Shown: in pieces, positions 27,365 through 35,514 of the stretch
Numbering within the stretch: position 1 is the stretch's first letter
Layout: each line of letters opens with the position of its first letter
Position numbers and translations under genes: made by a program
Assembly (NCBI GenBank): GCA_937871285.1
Contig: CALMQS010000013.1
Coordinates: forward strand, 1-64,000
DNA: 64,000 nucleotides
Reading direction: 5' to 3'
Source: an uncultured Sphingobacteriales bacterium
Lineage (GTDB): Bacteria > Bacteroidota > Bacteroidia > Chitinophagales > Chitinophagaceae
Notes under the pieces: model-generated
Databases searched by the model: none
Told to the model about the DNA's origin: nothing
What the model saw: only the letters and a program-made list of their open reading frames with translations

Positions 27365-28111
27365 ATGAAATACGCGCATTTATGGATATTACCGGTATGG
27401 CTTTTATTAAGCGGGTTCAATTTCCCCAATGAAAAAAAATTCCTCGCGCAAAAAGCGGTGAATATTGAGGTGTTCGATGCTGCCGGCAATAGCTTCGAAC
27501 TGTTTACCCTGCTGGGTAAAAAGCCGCTTATTATTTCGCCTGTGTATACCAGGTGCCATTCGCTGTGCGGCGTAATCAGCAATGGCGTTCAAACGGCAAT
27601 TACCGGACTGGGCAGTTTGGGAAAAGATTTTACAATGGTTAGTTTTTCTTTCGACAGCAGCGACAAACCAATGAACCTGGCAGCTTATGAAAACAGGTGG
27701 AAGATGGACGGCATAAACTGGAAAACCATTTCCGCATCCGCGGAAAACATACAACAGTTCATGTCATCCATTGACTACCAATATGACTATGATCCAGCAA
27801 CAAAGGAATTCAACCATCCTTCTGTTCTTATTGTGCTAACGCCGGGAGGAAAGATATCAAGATACATCTACGGCATAAATCCTTCCAAAAAAGATATAAA
27901 GCTTGCCGTAATGGAAGCCATGGCCGAAAAAACAAGGCCGGGCATCATTAAAGGCTTTTACCTGCGCTGCTTCGGGTACGACCCCGTTTTAAAAACCTAT
28001 ACAATAGACTGGCGGTTTATTATATCCACGTCGGCCGGTTTGCTGATGATCAGCCTTATAAGCATACTTTTTATAAGATCCTTTATTGTAACAAAAGACC
28101 AGCATGGATAA
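27365..28111 (+). CDS. SCO1/SenC family copper chaperone-like protein
   Basis: 248 residues. There is an N-terminal signal or anchor (about 1-20), a thioredoxin fold with the copper motif C64-x3-C68 (YTRCHSLC), and the third copper ligand H151 (FNHPSVLIV). A C-terminal membrane span lies at about 217-243, an extra not found in all SCO proteins. Predicted to deliver copper to or reduce CuA of subunit II in the periplasm. It begins 78 bases after subunit I and overlaps the next gene by 8 bases, so it belongs to the cluster. Confidence 0.88.
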   Translation: MKYAHLWILPVWLLLSGFNFPNEKKFLAQKAVNIEVFDAAGNSFELFTLLGKKPLIISPVYTRCHSLCGVISNGVQTAITGLGSLGKDFTMVSFSFDSSDKPMNLAAYENRWKMDGINWKTISASAENIQQFMSSIDYQYDYDPATKEFNHPSVLIVLTPGGKISRYIYGINPSKKDIKLAVMEAMAEKTRPGIIKGFYLRCFGYDPVLKTYTIDWRFIISTSAGLLMISLISILFIRSFIVTKDQHG

Positions 28112-30050
28112 ACAAACCGATACCTGTAATGTCATTAAAGAGCGTACCCACGGACACCAGCTATTCCAAAAAATATCTTCCCGGCTTGGAAAGGTATACT
28201 CCACCGGCTTAAACCCTCTCTATCACCTGGGGAGCATTGCTATTCTGCTTTTTGTTATTGCCTGCATTTCCGGTATTTATATTTTTATTTTTTACAACAT
28301 CAACCCGCGTCATGCCTGGGATTCGGTAGAAGCCATGTCGGCCAATATTTTTAACGGGTGGATGAGAAGCATTCACCGGTACTCGTCGGACCTGCTGGTT
28401 ATTTTTATACTGCTGCACCTGCTGCACACTTTAATAACGTCGAAGTTTAAACGATTGGTTTCCTGGATCAGCGGCATTATTTCATTCCTCATCGTTATCC
28501 TCATCGGGGTAACCGGTTATATATTGGTGTGGGATCAGAAAGCCAAGCTTACGGGCTACCTTACCGCCAGGCTGTTCTCCGGCCTGCCCATTTTTGACCC
28601 GTCTATAGCCGGCGCTTTTTTATTGAATGACCTGAGCACCGTGGGCGGCTTTTTTAAAGTGGCGCTGTTCGGGCATATTGCTTTTTCGCTGATAACGGTT
28701 ATCATTATATGGATACATGTGCTCCGGATATCAAAGCCAAAGATATTCCCTCCCAAAAAACTGATCCTTTATTCCGTTATCGCTTTGAGCATTATATCGT
28801 TTTTATTTCCTGTAAAAAGCGATCCGCCCGCACAGGCATCCAACCTGCCGATACATACTACTTTCGACTGGTATTATTATTTCGGCTATTACCTCATGAA
28901 GCTGTTCAGCGTTAATCAAAACTGGATCATCTTAACAGGTTCGGGGTTGCTGCTGTGCATTATACCTTATATTTTCAAACGAAAAAACAGGCCGCCCGTT
29001 CATATCGACCTTGATCAATGCGACGCCTGTAACCTTTGCTCCTATGATTGCCCTTACGAAGCCATTGACATGCTTATTACGAACGGGGAAAGGAAAGCGA
29101 TACTCTCACCCGACAAATGTGTGGGCTGCGGTATCTGCATTGGTTCCTGCGCCGAACACGCCATCAGTCATCCGCAGTTTCCGGAGCTTGCATTGCACCC
29201 GCAGAACAAAGCCGATATTACCCTTTTCAGTTGCAGCTACTTCCCGGAACCCGAACTACCCCCCGAGCTGAATATTGTGCATTATAAGGTTCCCTGCACG
29301 GGGAGCGTAATGCCAAAGGATGTGCAGCAGATACTGGAAAACAATAGCCGGAAGGTTGCGCTCCTGAGCTGTGAAGACTGTTATTACCGCCTGGGAAAAA
29401 CATGGACCATAAAGCGGTTCCTGCGGAAAAGGGCTCCCACGTTTTCAAAAAAATATGACGCGTCTAAGCTGAAGTTGTTTACACTAACCCAATACAGTAA
29501 GGAAAAGCTTCTTGCGTTTTCTGACGAAAGGAATGAGAACGGTAAAAAACAGGATAAGCTGATCATTGCAGATCATGAAAAAAGCCACCCTGTTCTTTCG
29601 GTGCTGATCCTTACTGTTTTTTTTGCATGCATGATCCCGCTAAGCAGCACGGTAGTCCGTTTTTTTAACCCCGAAGAAAAAACACTGATCGTAAACTTCA
29701 AATATATTTCCACTCCGCAGGAATATGAACAGGGTAGCTCCGCGGCAAAACACATGCAGGCGCTGACTCCGGTGGTGAAAAAGAGAAGCCCGGTGGCGCT
29801 GAAAATATTTTCATCGCAGGATCAGTCCCTGCTTTATGAAAAGGAATATACGCCAAGAGGGGTACGCCAGGATATTGCCCTTTTTATTTACACGCAGTTA
29901 ACCATTGAAGAAGATGATGTAGATATTGAGCTAAGGGAAACAGCTTTCCCGGAAAAACAATTCCGGCTGAACAATGTGCAATTGAAAAAAGGCGATGGAA
30001 CATTTGTGGTATTTAAAGACAATAACCTGACAGTAGCGGGAATACACTGA
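28104..30050 (+). CDS. Cytochrome b / 2[4Fe-4S] ferredoxin / MvhD-like fusion protein
   Basis: 648 residues with three recognisable modules. Residues about 40-290 form a cytochrome b6-like membrane part with heme b ligands H91/H105 and H191/H205 (each pair 14 apart). Residues 306-349 form a two-cluster ferredoxin: C306, C309, C312, C316 and C339, C342, C345, C349. Residues about 370-440 resemble the MvhD/HdrA-associated delta domain, with C377, C398 (VPCTGSV), C423 and C426 (SCEDCYYRLG). A further span at about 497-513 leads to a C-terminal domain of unknown function. The order suggests electrons moving between quinone, hemes b and cytosolic iron-sulfur clusters. It overlaps the SCO gene, so it is co-translated with the oxidoreductase. 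The direction of electron flow and partner are unknown. Confidence 0.82.
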   Translation: MDKQTDTCNVIKERTHGHQLFQKISSRLGKVYSTGLNPLYHLGSIAILLFVIACISGIYIFIFYNINPRHAWDSVEAMSANIFNGWMRSIHRYSSDLLVIFILLHLLHTLITSKFKRLVSWISGIISFLIVILIGVTGYILVWDQKAKLTGYLTARLFSGLPIFDPSIAGAFLLNDLSTVGGFFKVALFGHIAFSLITVIIIWIHVLRISKPKIFPPKKLILYSVIALSIISFLFPVKSDPPAQASNLPIHTTFDWYYYFGYYLMKLFSVNQNWIILTGSGLLLCIIPYIFKRKNRPPVHIDLDQCDACNLCSYDCPYEAIDMLITNGERKAILSPDKCVGCGICIGSCAEHAISHPQFPELALHPQNKADITLFSCSYFPEPELPPELNIVHYKVPCTGSVMPKDVQQILENNSRKVALLSCEDCYYRLGKTWTIKRFLRKRAPTFSKKYDASKLKLFTLTQYSKEKLLAFSDERNENGKKQDKLIIADHEKSHPVLSVLILTVFFACMIPLSSTVVRFFNPEEKTLIVNFKYISTPQEYEQGSSAAKHMQALTPVVKKRSPVALKIFSSQDQSLLYEKEYTPRGVRQDIALFIYTQLTIEEDDVDIELRETAFPEKQFRLNNVQLKKGDGTFVVFKDNNLTVAGIH

Positions 30051-30067
30051 TTTTAAACAGAAATAAA

Positions 30068-30075
30068 TACATTTG
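30068..30075 (+). promoter_or_regulatory. Candidate -7 element of the tRNA-Ser gene
   Basis: TACATTTG matches TAnnTTTG and would start transcription about 7 bases before the tRNA. It lies just after the stop codon of the cytochrome b fusion gene, with no terminator between. Confidence 0.5.
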
Positions 30076-30089
30076 CGCTGTTCATTAAA

Positions 30090-30176
30090 GGAGAGATGCC
30101 AGAGTGGTTGAATGGGACGGTCTCGAAAACCGTTGTACTCGCAAGGGTACCCAGGGTTCGAATCCCTGTCTCTCCG
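30090..30176 (+). tRNA. tRNA-Ser, anticodon CGA
   Basis: 87 nt. Acceptor stem GGAGAGA/TCTCTCC with discriminator G; anticodon stem ACGGT/ACCGT with loop CTCGAAA, so the anticodon is CGA (reads UCG). It has the long variable arm expected of tRNA-Ser, and T arm CAGGG-TTCGAAT-CCCTG. The CCA end is not encoded. A terminator follows at 30222-30254. Confidence 0.95.
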
Positions 30177-30221
30177 CAAGCGCCGGGGATCATAGCAAGT
30201 AATCCCTTTCTCTACGCCTTT

Positions 30222-30254
30222 GCCCGCCAAAGCTTAGCATAGGCGGGCTTTTTT
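30222..30254 (+). terminator. Intrinsic terminator after tRNA-Ser
   Basis: Stem GCCCGCC/GGCGGGC with a 13-base loop followed by six Ts, 46 bases downstream of the tRNA end. Confidence 0.85.
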
Positions 30255-30286
30255 ATGCGTGATAACTTTATTCTCAATCATGATCT

Positions 30287-30415
30287 TCAATAGCGGATGA
30301 CCTCCACCCATTCCTTCCGATCCTGATCTGTAGAAAGATAATTAAACCGAATGGCTGGTTTTTCCTTTGGATCCGATGACCTGATCAGCACGGATCCCCG
30401 GGATCAGAGTTCACT
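30287..30415 (-). pseudogene. C-terminal remnant of a GMC oxidoreductase (BetA-like)
   Basis: Read on the minus strand this gives [20 protein letters not shown], then [16 protein letters not shown], then [12 protein letters not shown]. The pattern G-S-V-x-I-R-S-x-DP...P-x-I-x-x-NYLS closely resembles the region near the end of GMC oxidoreductases such as choline dehydrogenase. An in-frame TGA and the lack of any upstream domain show it is a fragment. It sits just downstream of a tRNA gene, a common insertion point. Confidence 0.6.
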
Positions 30416-30452
30416 GGGTTAATATACACCTGGTATCCATAACTCATATACG

Positions 30453-30570
30453 TTAGAATTTGTACGCTACACTGGCAATGAAGTTGATCCGCTTTTGCGG
30501 GTTCAGCGACCAGTAACCAATATAATATTTAAGTCGCGCAGGGGTTTTCATCAGGAGCCATTGTGGCCAG
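30453..30570 (-). pseudogene. C-terminal remnant of an outer-membrane barrel protein
   Basis: An open minus-strand frame ends RLKYYIGYWSLNPQKRINF, then IASVAYKF and a stop. The alternating aromatic strands and terminal Phe are the hallmark of an outer-membrane beta-barrel C-terminus. No upstream part of the barrel is present; the frame runs into the end of the S74-domain gene, suggesting a deletion junction near 30570. Confidence 0.5.
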
Positions 30571-31158
30571 CTATGAAACCCTGGCGCTGAACGAAGCTTT
30601 TAATTCAGCAACTTCTGTTTGCAGCTCCTGTATCGCTTTTATCAGAACGGGTATAAGTCCTGTGTAGTTTAATAATTTCTTACCCTCATTGTCAGTTCGC
30701 ACCAACTCCGGTATCAGCAGTTCTACATCCTGTGCAAGCAGTCCCAGCTCCTGGTGGTTAACCCTGCCAGAGGGGTCTTTAAGAAGTTGGTAGTTTACCG
30801 GCTTTAATTTGCTAAGGGTTGACAAGCCATACTTTACAGGCGTAATATTTGTTTTGGCGCGGCTGTCGGAGTAATTAAAAACGGCGCCAACTGCCAGGTC
30901 GTTAAAAGTGCTTGTTTGCGTGTTGTAAAAAACACACCAGTTTGCCGTGGTGGCTATCCTGCCATTCCATATATCAAACTGGAAAAATTTGGAAGCATTG
31001 GTATTGTGTGTTACATACAAGCTTCCTTGTACAGTTGTACCATAATTGGTTTGGGCCGGCACTCCACCGATAGTTATATAGCCGGGAGTTAAATTAATTT
31101 GCGCAAAAGCAATTGACGTTAGTAACAAAAATGATAGAGATAAAGTTTGTTTTTTCAT
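30571..31158 (-). CDS. Secreted protein with C-terminal S74 (tail-fibre chaperone) domain
   Basis: 195 residues with a signal peptide (about 1-19, IAFAQ). The C-terminal half carries the peptidase S74 intramolecular chaperone signature: SDSRAKTNITPVKYGLSTL, then NHQELGLLAQDVELLIPELV, then a coiled-coil tail AIQELQTEVAELKA. In phage tail fibres and some surface proteins this domain trimerises the upstream stalk and may self-cleave; the Ser of SDSR is present. The stalk is very short here. It lies in a decayed accessory region; the function is unknown. Confidence 0.75.
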   Translation of the reverse strand: MKKQTLSLSFLLLTSIAFAQINLTPGYITIGGVPAQTNYGTTVQGSLYVTHNTNASKFFQFDIWNGRIATTANWCVFYNTQTSTFNDLAVGAVFNYSDSRAKTNITPVKYGLSTLSKLKPVNYQLLKDPSGRVNHQELGLLAQDVELLIPELVRTDNEGKKLLNYTGLIPVLIKAIQELQTEVAELKASFSARVS

Positions 31159-31556
31159 TTTGATCGGGTTTAAAGTGTTTGCGAAACGTTTTTAATAATT
31201 TTGATTTGAATTAGTATGGATATAATTTTATGTATACCGAAGAGTTATCTGCATCGCGAATGCGGAGCATGAGCAGACTCTGCAAATAGCCGAATATTTC
31301 AATTTACAAATTCAGTATAACATGCACACAACGTCCCCATTATAAACAAGTAACACTCAACCATCAGGTCGGCTATTCACAATAACACTGCTACAGACTT
31401 GCGCCAGTACCGTACCTTCTCAAACTCCTGTTGTTGGTGATTCCAACTCACCTTTTCCTCCCACGAACACCAACAATGACTGCAAGAGAAACCAAAGGGT
31501 CCTTGACAATAGACTATCGCTAATAGCAAAATAGCAGGGCCTTAGGCATATTCAAT
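31159..31556. other. Intergenic stretch without a recognisable gene
   Basis: Nothing convincing is seen. A plus-strand frame toward 31530 has no start and no recognisable domain. It separates the S74 gene from the AT-rich RHS tip module. Confidence 0.4.
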
Positions 31557-32309
31557 CTATTTGTTGTTTATCTCCTTTATCAAAACAGATTTTTTTGATA
31601 AAGTGCAAGTATCAATTCGTAGACTATTCTTTTGCTTTTCGATATAATTAATATTCTCGATTGAAAACTCCCCACCAGTTAGTACAAAGCCCTTTTTACA
31701 AGGCAAAAAAACATCATTCAAAATAAATTTTTCATTTTTCCTCATTGTATCTGACCCCAGCAACTCACTATTACTGGCAATGTAGTTATCTCTTATTTTC
31801 CTATTTGCAGATAGGAGATTAACTCCAGTATCAAAATTTACAACCCAAATGTTCCCTTTGACTTCAAATAGTTTTACTAAAATATTGTCGATCCTTAAAA
31901 TAACGGTTTCATTAGTAAAATTATCAACCGTGCCATTCGAGAGATGAGCTAAATATTGTTGCAAAAAGTTTGCTACTCTTGAAGTATCTTTAAAAAAGTA
32001 GCTATCATAATCAGATGTATCTTTTGAGTATCGTAAATACGAATCATGATAAACCGGCAAAAAATTATAAATCTTAGAATAGTCACTAAACCTGTTAAGA
32101 TTTAAATGTTTCATTTTTCTCAATTTCTTGATAAATACGCTTTTATCTGTATTGGGTTTTAGAGGAACTAAGGCTAATCTAAGAAAATCAATTTGGTTAC
32201 CCTGTGGGGTTTGAATTTCTAATAGAAAGTATCTGTCTATTTTTTTATATGTCTGATTAAATCCTAACAAAGGCAGTAATAAACAAAATATATAAATCGA
32301 TTTTATCAT
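31557..32309 (-). CDS. Hypothetical exported protein, possible immunity partner of the RHS tip
   Basis: 250 residues with a signal peptide (about 1-19, LLPLLGFNQ). AT-rich with abundant Lys, Asn and Asp, unlike the neighbouring housekeeping genes. It begins 5 bases after the end of the RHS toxin-like gene on the same strand. In RHS systems the gene directly downstream commonly encodes the immunity protein, and an exported one would fit a toxin acting outside the cytoplasm. No known family is recognised; the assignment rests on position. Confidence 0.6.
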   Translation of the reverse strand: MIKSIYIFCLLLPLLGFNQTYKKIDRYFLLEIQTPQGNQIDFLRLALVPLKPNTDKSVFIKKLRKMKHLNLNRFSDYSKIYNFLPVYHDSYLRYSKDTSDYDSYFFKDTSRVANFLQQYLAHLSNGTVDNFTNETVILRIDNILVKLFEVKGNIWVVNFDTGVNLLSANRKIRDNYIASNSELLGSDTMRKNEKFILNDVFLPCKKGFVLTGGEFSIENINYIEKQKNSLRIDTCTLSKKSVLIKEINNK

Positions 32310-32314
32310 ATAGT

Positions 32315-33610
32315 TTAATTATTTGCACGAGTAATCTTTACTTCTTTCATATTTGGCTTTGGAGAAGTTGATTTACCATCCCAACTAGGGAATATTCTTT
32401 TTCGTGTTTCATCGCTTATTTCGAGTTTACGTCTCCCACCAATATCATTTTTAAAAGTCAGGCCTTCCATTAATACATTTAGCAAATCGGTGACTGTAGG
32501 TGCACTTTTACCATCTTTAGTCATTACACCATTCTTATCAAAGTTTGATAATCTTATTAAGTTTCCATTCTTATCTAATTCTGAGGCCCCATCCGTATAG
32601 TCTTCATTGTGCTCCAAACGTAATGTGTGCCCTATTTCATGAGCAATAATTTTTGGACTATTGCCTAAAATAGTCTCCGTTTTAGTATTTGCTTTTTGAT
32701 TTATAACTTTTGCAACATCCTTAGTTAATATTCTATTTACCGTAATTTTCTTATACCAAAAGTAATTCCTCCAACCAGCTGTCATAGCAACTGGACCTAA
32801 GTCAATAGGAGGTATTTCCGCACCAGAATTATCACTTTTTAATGTATAATTTACATTGATCATAGTCTGATCATCAGCAAACCCTTTATCGCTTATGTTA
32901 CCTGCATAAACATTTGAATACTCATCAGTAGCAGAAGCTTTCATAGCTTCTTCCAAATTAGATTTCTGAATTGTATTAGTTATGAAAGACACTGTAAAAA
33001 GCTCATCATTAAGCTTAATCTTAGTACCATTTAAGGCCTTCCATAACCCCATAGCATTTTCGAACTCATTTTTATTATCATCAGAAACTGTGTACGTATT
33101 ATATATGATTTGGATTTGTCCATTGCCATTCTCGTCATAAAATATTTTTAAGATATAATCTCTGCCATCAATATCGGCATTTACAATTGGATTATTAGCA
33201 GAAAAATTATACGGGCTTAAATTTGGATATTTATTCATTTTTTGATCAATACTGAACCACCTTCCCAAACGTGGATCATATATTCTTTCTCCAAAATCTA
33301 AAATATTACCTTCCCCCTTCACTTCATTATCATTCTCCTTCCCGTTAAACCCATACTTATATTTTGCACCTGCATTCGAGTATGTTCTTCCCGGCATTAA
33401 CATCCCAAATGCGTAATAGTCCTGTGAAGTTAATACTTCCGCCGTATAATAGTCTATCACCGTATCGCTATCCTCATCAATACCTATTTTCCTGTCGCTT
33501 ATCGTTACCATCACATTGCCCAAGTGGTTAGTGAGCTCATAAATACGTTTACCTTCCGTACCGTTGGTTACCGGGTCGCCTGTAGCGTTGTAATATTTTA
33601 GAATTGCATT
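32315..33610 (-). pseudogene. 5'-truncated RHS core with metalloprotease-like C-terminal tip
   Basis: The listed frame opens at a TTG (33523), but RHS-like coding continues upstream to about 33610 (IYELTNHLGNVMVTISD is a typical RHS segment), where a stop is met, so the large N-terminal RHS repeat region is missing. Counting from the TTG, the core signature YGFNGKEND, then YDPRLGRWFSIDQ and SPYNFSANNPI, spans about 57-113. A unique C-terminal tip follows, with H295-E296-x-x-H299-x5-H305 (HEIGHTLRLEH), a metzincin-type zinc protease motif. It is probably a silent or orphan polymorphic-toxin tip. AT-rich, a sign of transfer. Confidence 0.75.
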
Positions 33611-33786
33611 TTACGTTTTATGCCGACCCTGAAAAGTACTTTATGCTGCCGTGCAACGGCGATTATTTGGCATACGCTTTTAAGTTTAAAAAAGACAGTT
33701 GGAAGAAAACGTACTTTGACCCATTCAGCGAAAATTTGGAGGACATTCAAAAAGGAAAAATTGTAAACCCTTTTGCTAAAACCTAA
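33604..33786 (+). pseudogene. Short fragment of unknown origin
   Basis: A 60-residue frame (MHFTFYADPEKYFML, later KKTYFDPFSENLEDIQ) opens exactly where the RHS gene on the other strand breaks off. It has credible protein composition but no recognised family, and probably is the tail of a larger gene cut at the same junction. Confidence 0.4.
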
Positions 33787-34046
33787 GGGAGGACAAAGAA
33801 GCCAGCTACCAGGCCGGTTGGCAAAAATACAGGTAAACGAATAACGTTTTTCAACTTCCGGTTCTTTGTTGTAGCTTTTATTCCGGCAAAAGGAACGCTA
33901 TCGGCAAAAAATTATATCTTAAACTGAAAAATAATATTCAACTTCAGTATGCCGGTCGGGACGGAATGCTTCGATCCGCACTTCGCCAACCCTGCTCGTT
34001 GTATGTCACCCTAAACAGCATCCAACTTAAATTCAAACACCCATGA
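33787..34046 (+). other. Decayed stretch with a 47-codon open frame
   Basis: After the previous stop a plus-strand frame without a start reads RPVGKNTGKRITFFNFRFF, then VVAFIPAKGTLSAKNYILN and a stop. It may be part of the same degenerate mobile segment. No function can be assigned. Confidence 0.3.
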
Positions 34047-34384
34047 CTTGGCACGGTTTATTTCACCAAAAGATTTTTTCAGAAATACGATAGAACGATA
34101 GACCAAATGGTACAAGCCGCCAGGAGTGGCAGGCAGAACATTGCCGAAGCAAGCATGGCATCCGCAACCTCAAAAGAAACAGAAATAAAACTGACAAATG
34201 TTGCCCGTGCAAATTACCTGCTAAGTCAGCAAATAAAACAATTGGAAACCGCCTTCATTAAAGAGGGCGGCTTACGTGAAAGAATGACAAAGGCGAGAAT
34301 TAATTAGAGAAGGCATTTATTAATGATGGTGGTTTAAGAGAAAGAATGACCAAAGCAAGATTAGATAAAAGAAACAAAAAATAA
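34047..34384 (+). pseudogene. Four-helix-bundle suffix-domain protein, internally deleted
   Basis: The frame reads FTKRFFQKYDRTIDQMVQAA, then RSGRQNIAEASMASATSKE, then NVARANYLLSQQIKQLE and EGGLRERMTKARIN-stop. From the family, the N-terminal part should run through NVARASLEELL and a central helix-rich region before the NYLL..QI..LE..F tail; here the two ends are joined directly, so a large middle part is missing. Immediately after the stop a second tail copy (AFINDGGLRERMTKARLD, to 34384) appears, more AT-rich. This suggests recombination between two homologous copies. No intact copy is nearby. Confidence 0.65.
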
Positions 34385-34528
34385 TGTTTTGTGCGACTTA
34401 CGGGACATCAGTCACATCGTAGCTTTAGTCATACGAGTCTCCAAAGTCCCGGGAGAAAATGAACAGCAGCAGGGCGCAAACAATTGACTTATTTTTCAGT
34501 TATCTTTATCCCACACGAATAATGTAAA

Positions 34529-35302
34529 ATGAAAATTGCTACTTACAATGTAAATGGCGTAAACGGGCGCCTGCCGGTATTGCTCCGCTGGCTGGATGAA
34601 ACAGCGCCGGATATTGTTTGCCTGCAGGAATTAAAAGCACCGGAAGAAAAATTTCCGGAGCAGGCCCTACAAGCCGCGGGTTATAGCGCCATCTGGCACG
34701 GGCAAAAAAGCTGGAACGGCGTTGCCATCCTGGCGCGTAACTATGAAATCAGCGAGGTATGCCGTGAACTGCCGGGCGACCCGGAAGATCTGCATAGCCG
34801 CTATATTGAAGCAGTCATCAACGGCATTGTTGTGGGTTGTCTTTACCTGCCGAACGGTAATCCCGCTCCCGGGCCAAAATTCGATTATAAGCTGCGCTGG
34901 TTTGAACGCTTAACGCTTCATGCTGGCGCACTCCTCGCATCCGGCAAGCCAACGGTACTAACGGGAGATTATAATGTAATGCCAGCAGAGCTTGACGTGT
35001 ATAAGCCGGAACGCTGGGTAGACGACGCGCTGTTCCGCCCTGAAGTTCGTGCAGCGTTTAAAACCCTTGCAGCGCAGGGATGGACGGATGCAATACGAAC
35101 ACTTTATCCGGATGAGAAGATCTATACGTTCTGGGATTATTTCCGTAACGCATACGAACGTGATGCGGGTTTGCGTATTGATCATTTCCTCCTTAGTCCA
35201 AACCTTAGCAGTCGCCTGGTTAGCGCGGGTGTAGACCGGCATGTAAGAGGCTGGGAAAAAACAAGCGATCACGCCCCGGTATGGATTGAACTGGTCTCCT
35301 GA
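34529..35302 (+). CDS. xth: Exodeoxyribonuclease III
   Basis: 257 residues, the usual length of Xth/ExoA. Endonuclease/exonuclease/phosphatase fold acting on abasic sites and 3' blocked ends in base-excision repair. Catalytic motifs are visible: NVNGVNGRL near the N-terminus, LQELKAPEEKF (catalytic Glu), the LTGDYNVMPAELDVY block, and the terminal KTSDHAPVWIEL (catalytic Asp-His). It stands alone, bordering the degraded accessory island. Confidence 0.95.
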   Translation: MKIATYNVNGVNGRLPVLLRWLDETAPDIVCLQELKAPEEKFPEQALQAAGYSAIWHGQKSWNGVAILARNYEISEVCRELPGDPEDLHSRYIEAVINGIVVGCLYLPNGNPAPGPKFDYKLRWFERLTLHAGALLASGKPTVLTGDYNVMPAELDVYKPERWVDDALFRPEVRAAFKTLAAQGWTDAIRTLYPDEKIYTFWDYFRNAYERDAGLRIDHFLLSPNLSSRLVSAGVDRHVRGWEKTSDHAPVWIELVS

Positions 35303-35514
35303 AAAAGAGAAAAAGCATATCCTGCTTTCCGGGCAATCAAAATTCGTGTAGCCATTGCCGGTATAGCAGCTTCCGAAAATATGGAATGGAAAATATACAC
35401 GCTCTTCGTTTCTCTCACTTAACGGAAATTCTTAAAGCCGGCAATGTCATTTTCAGACCTTATTTTACGGTTTTGTATCTTGCAGTGATCAGAAATTCAA
35501 AAAAATAACACATA

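Noticed and set aside
28104..30050. Plain cytochrome b subunit of a bc1 complex
   Set aside because: It has heme ligand pairs of the bc1/b6 kind but is fused to eight-Cys ferredoxin and MvhD-like parts and lacks a partner Rieske or cytochrome c1 in the cluster.
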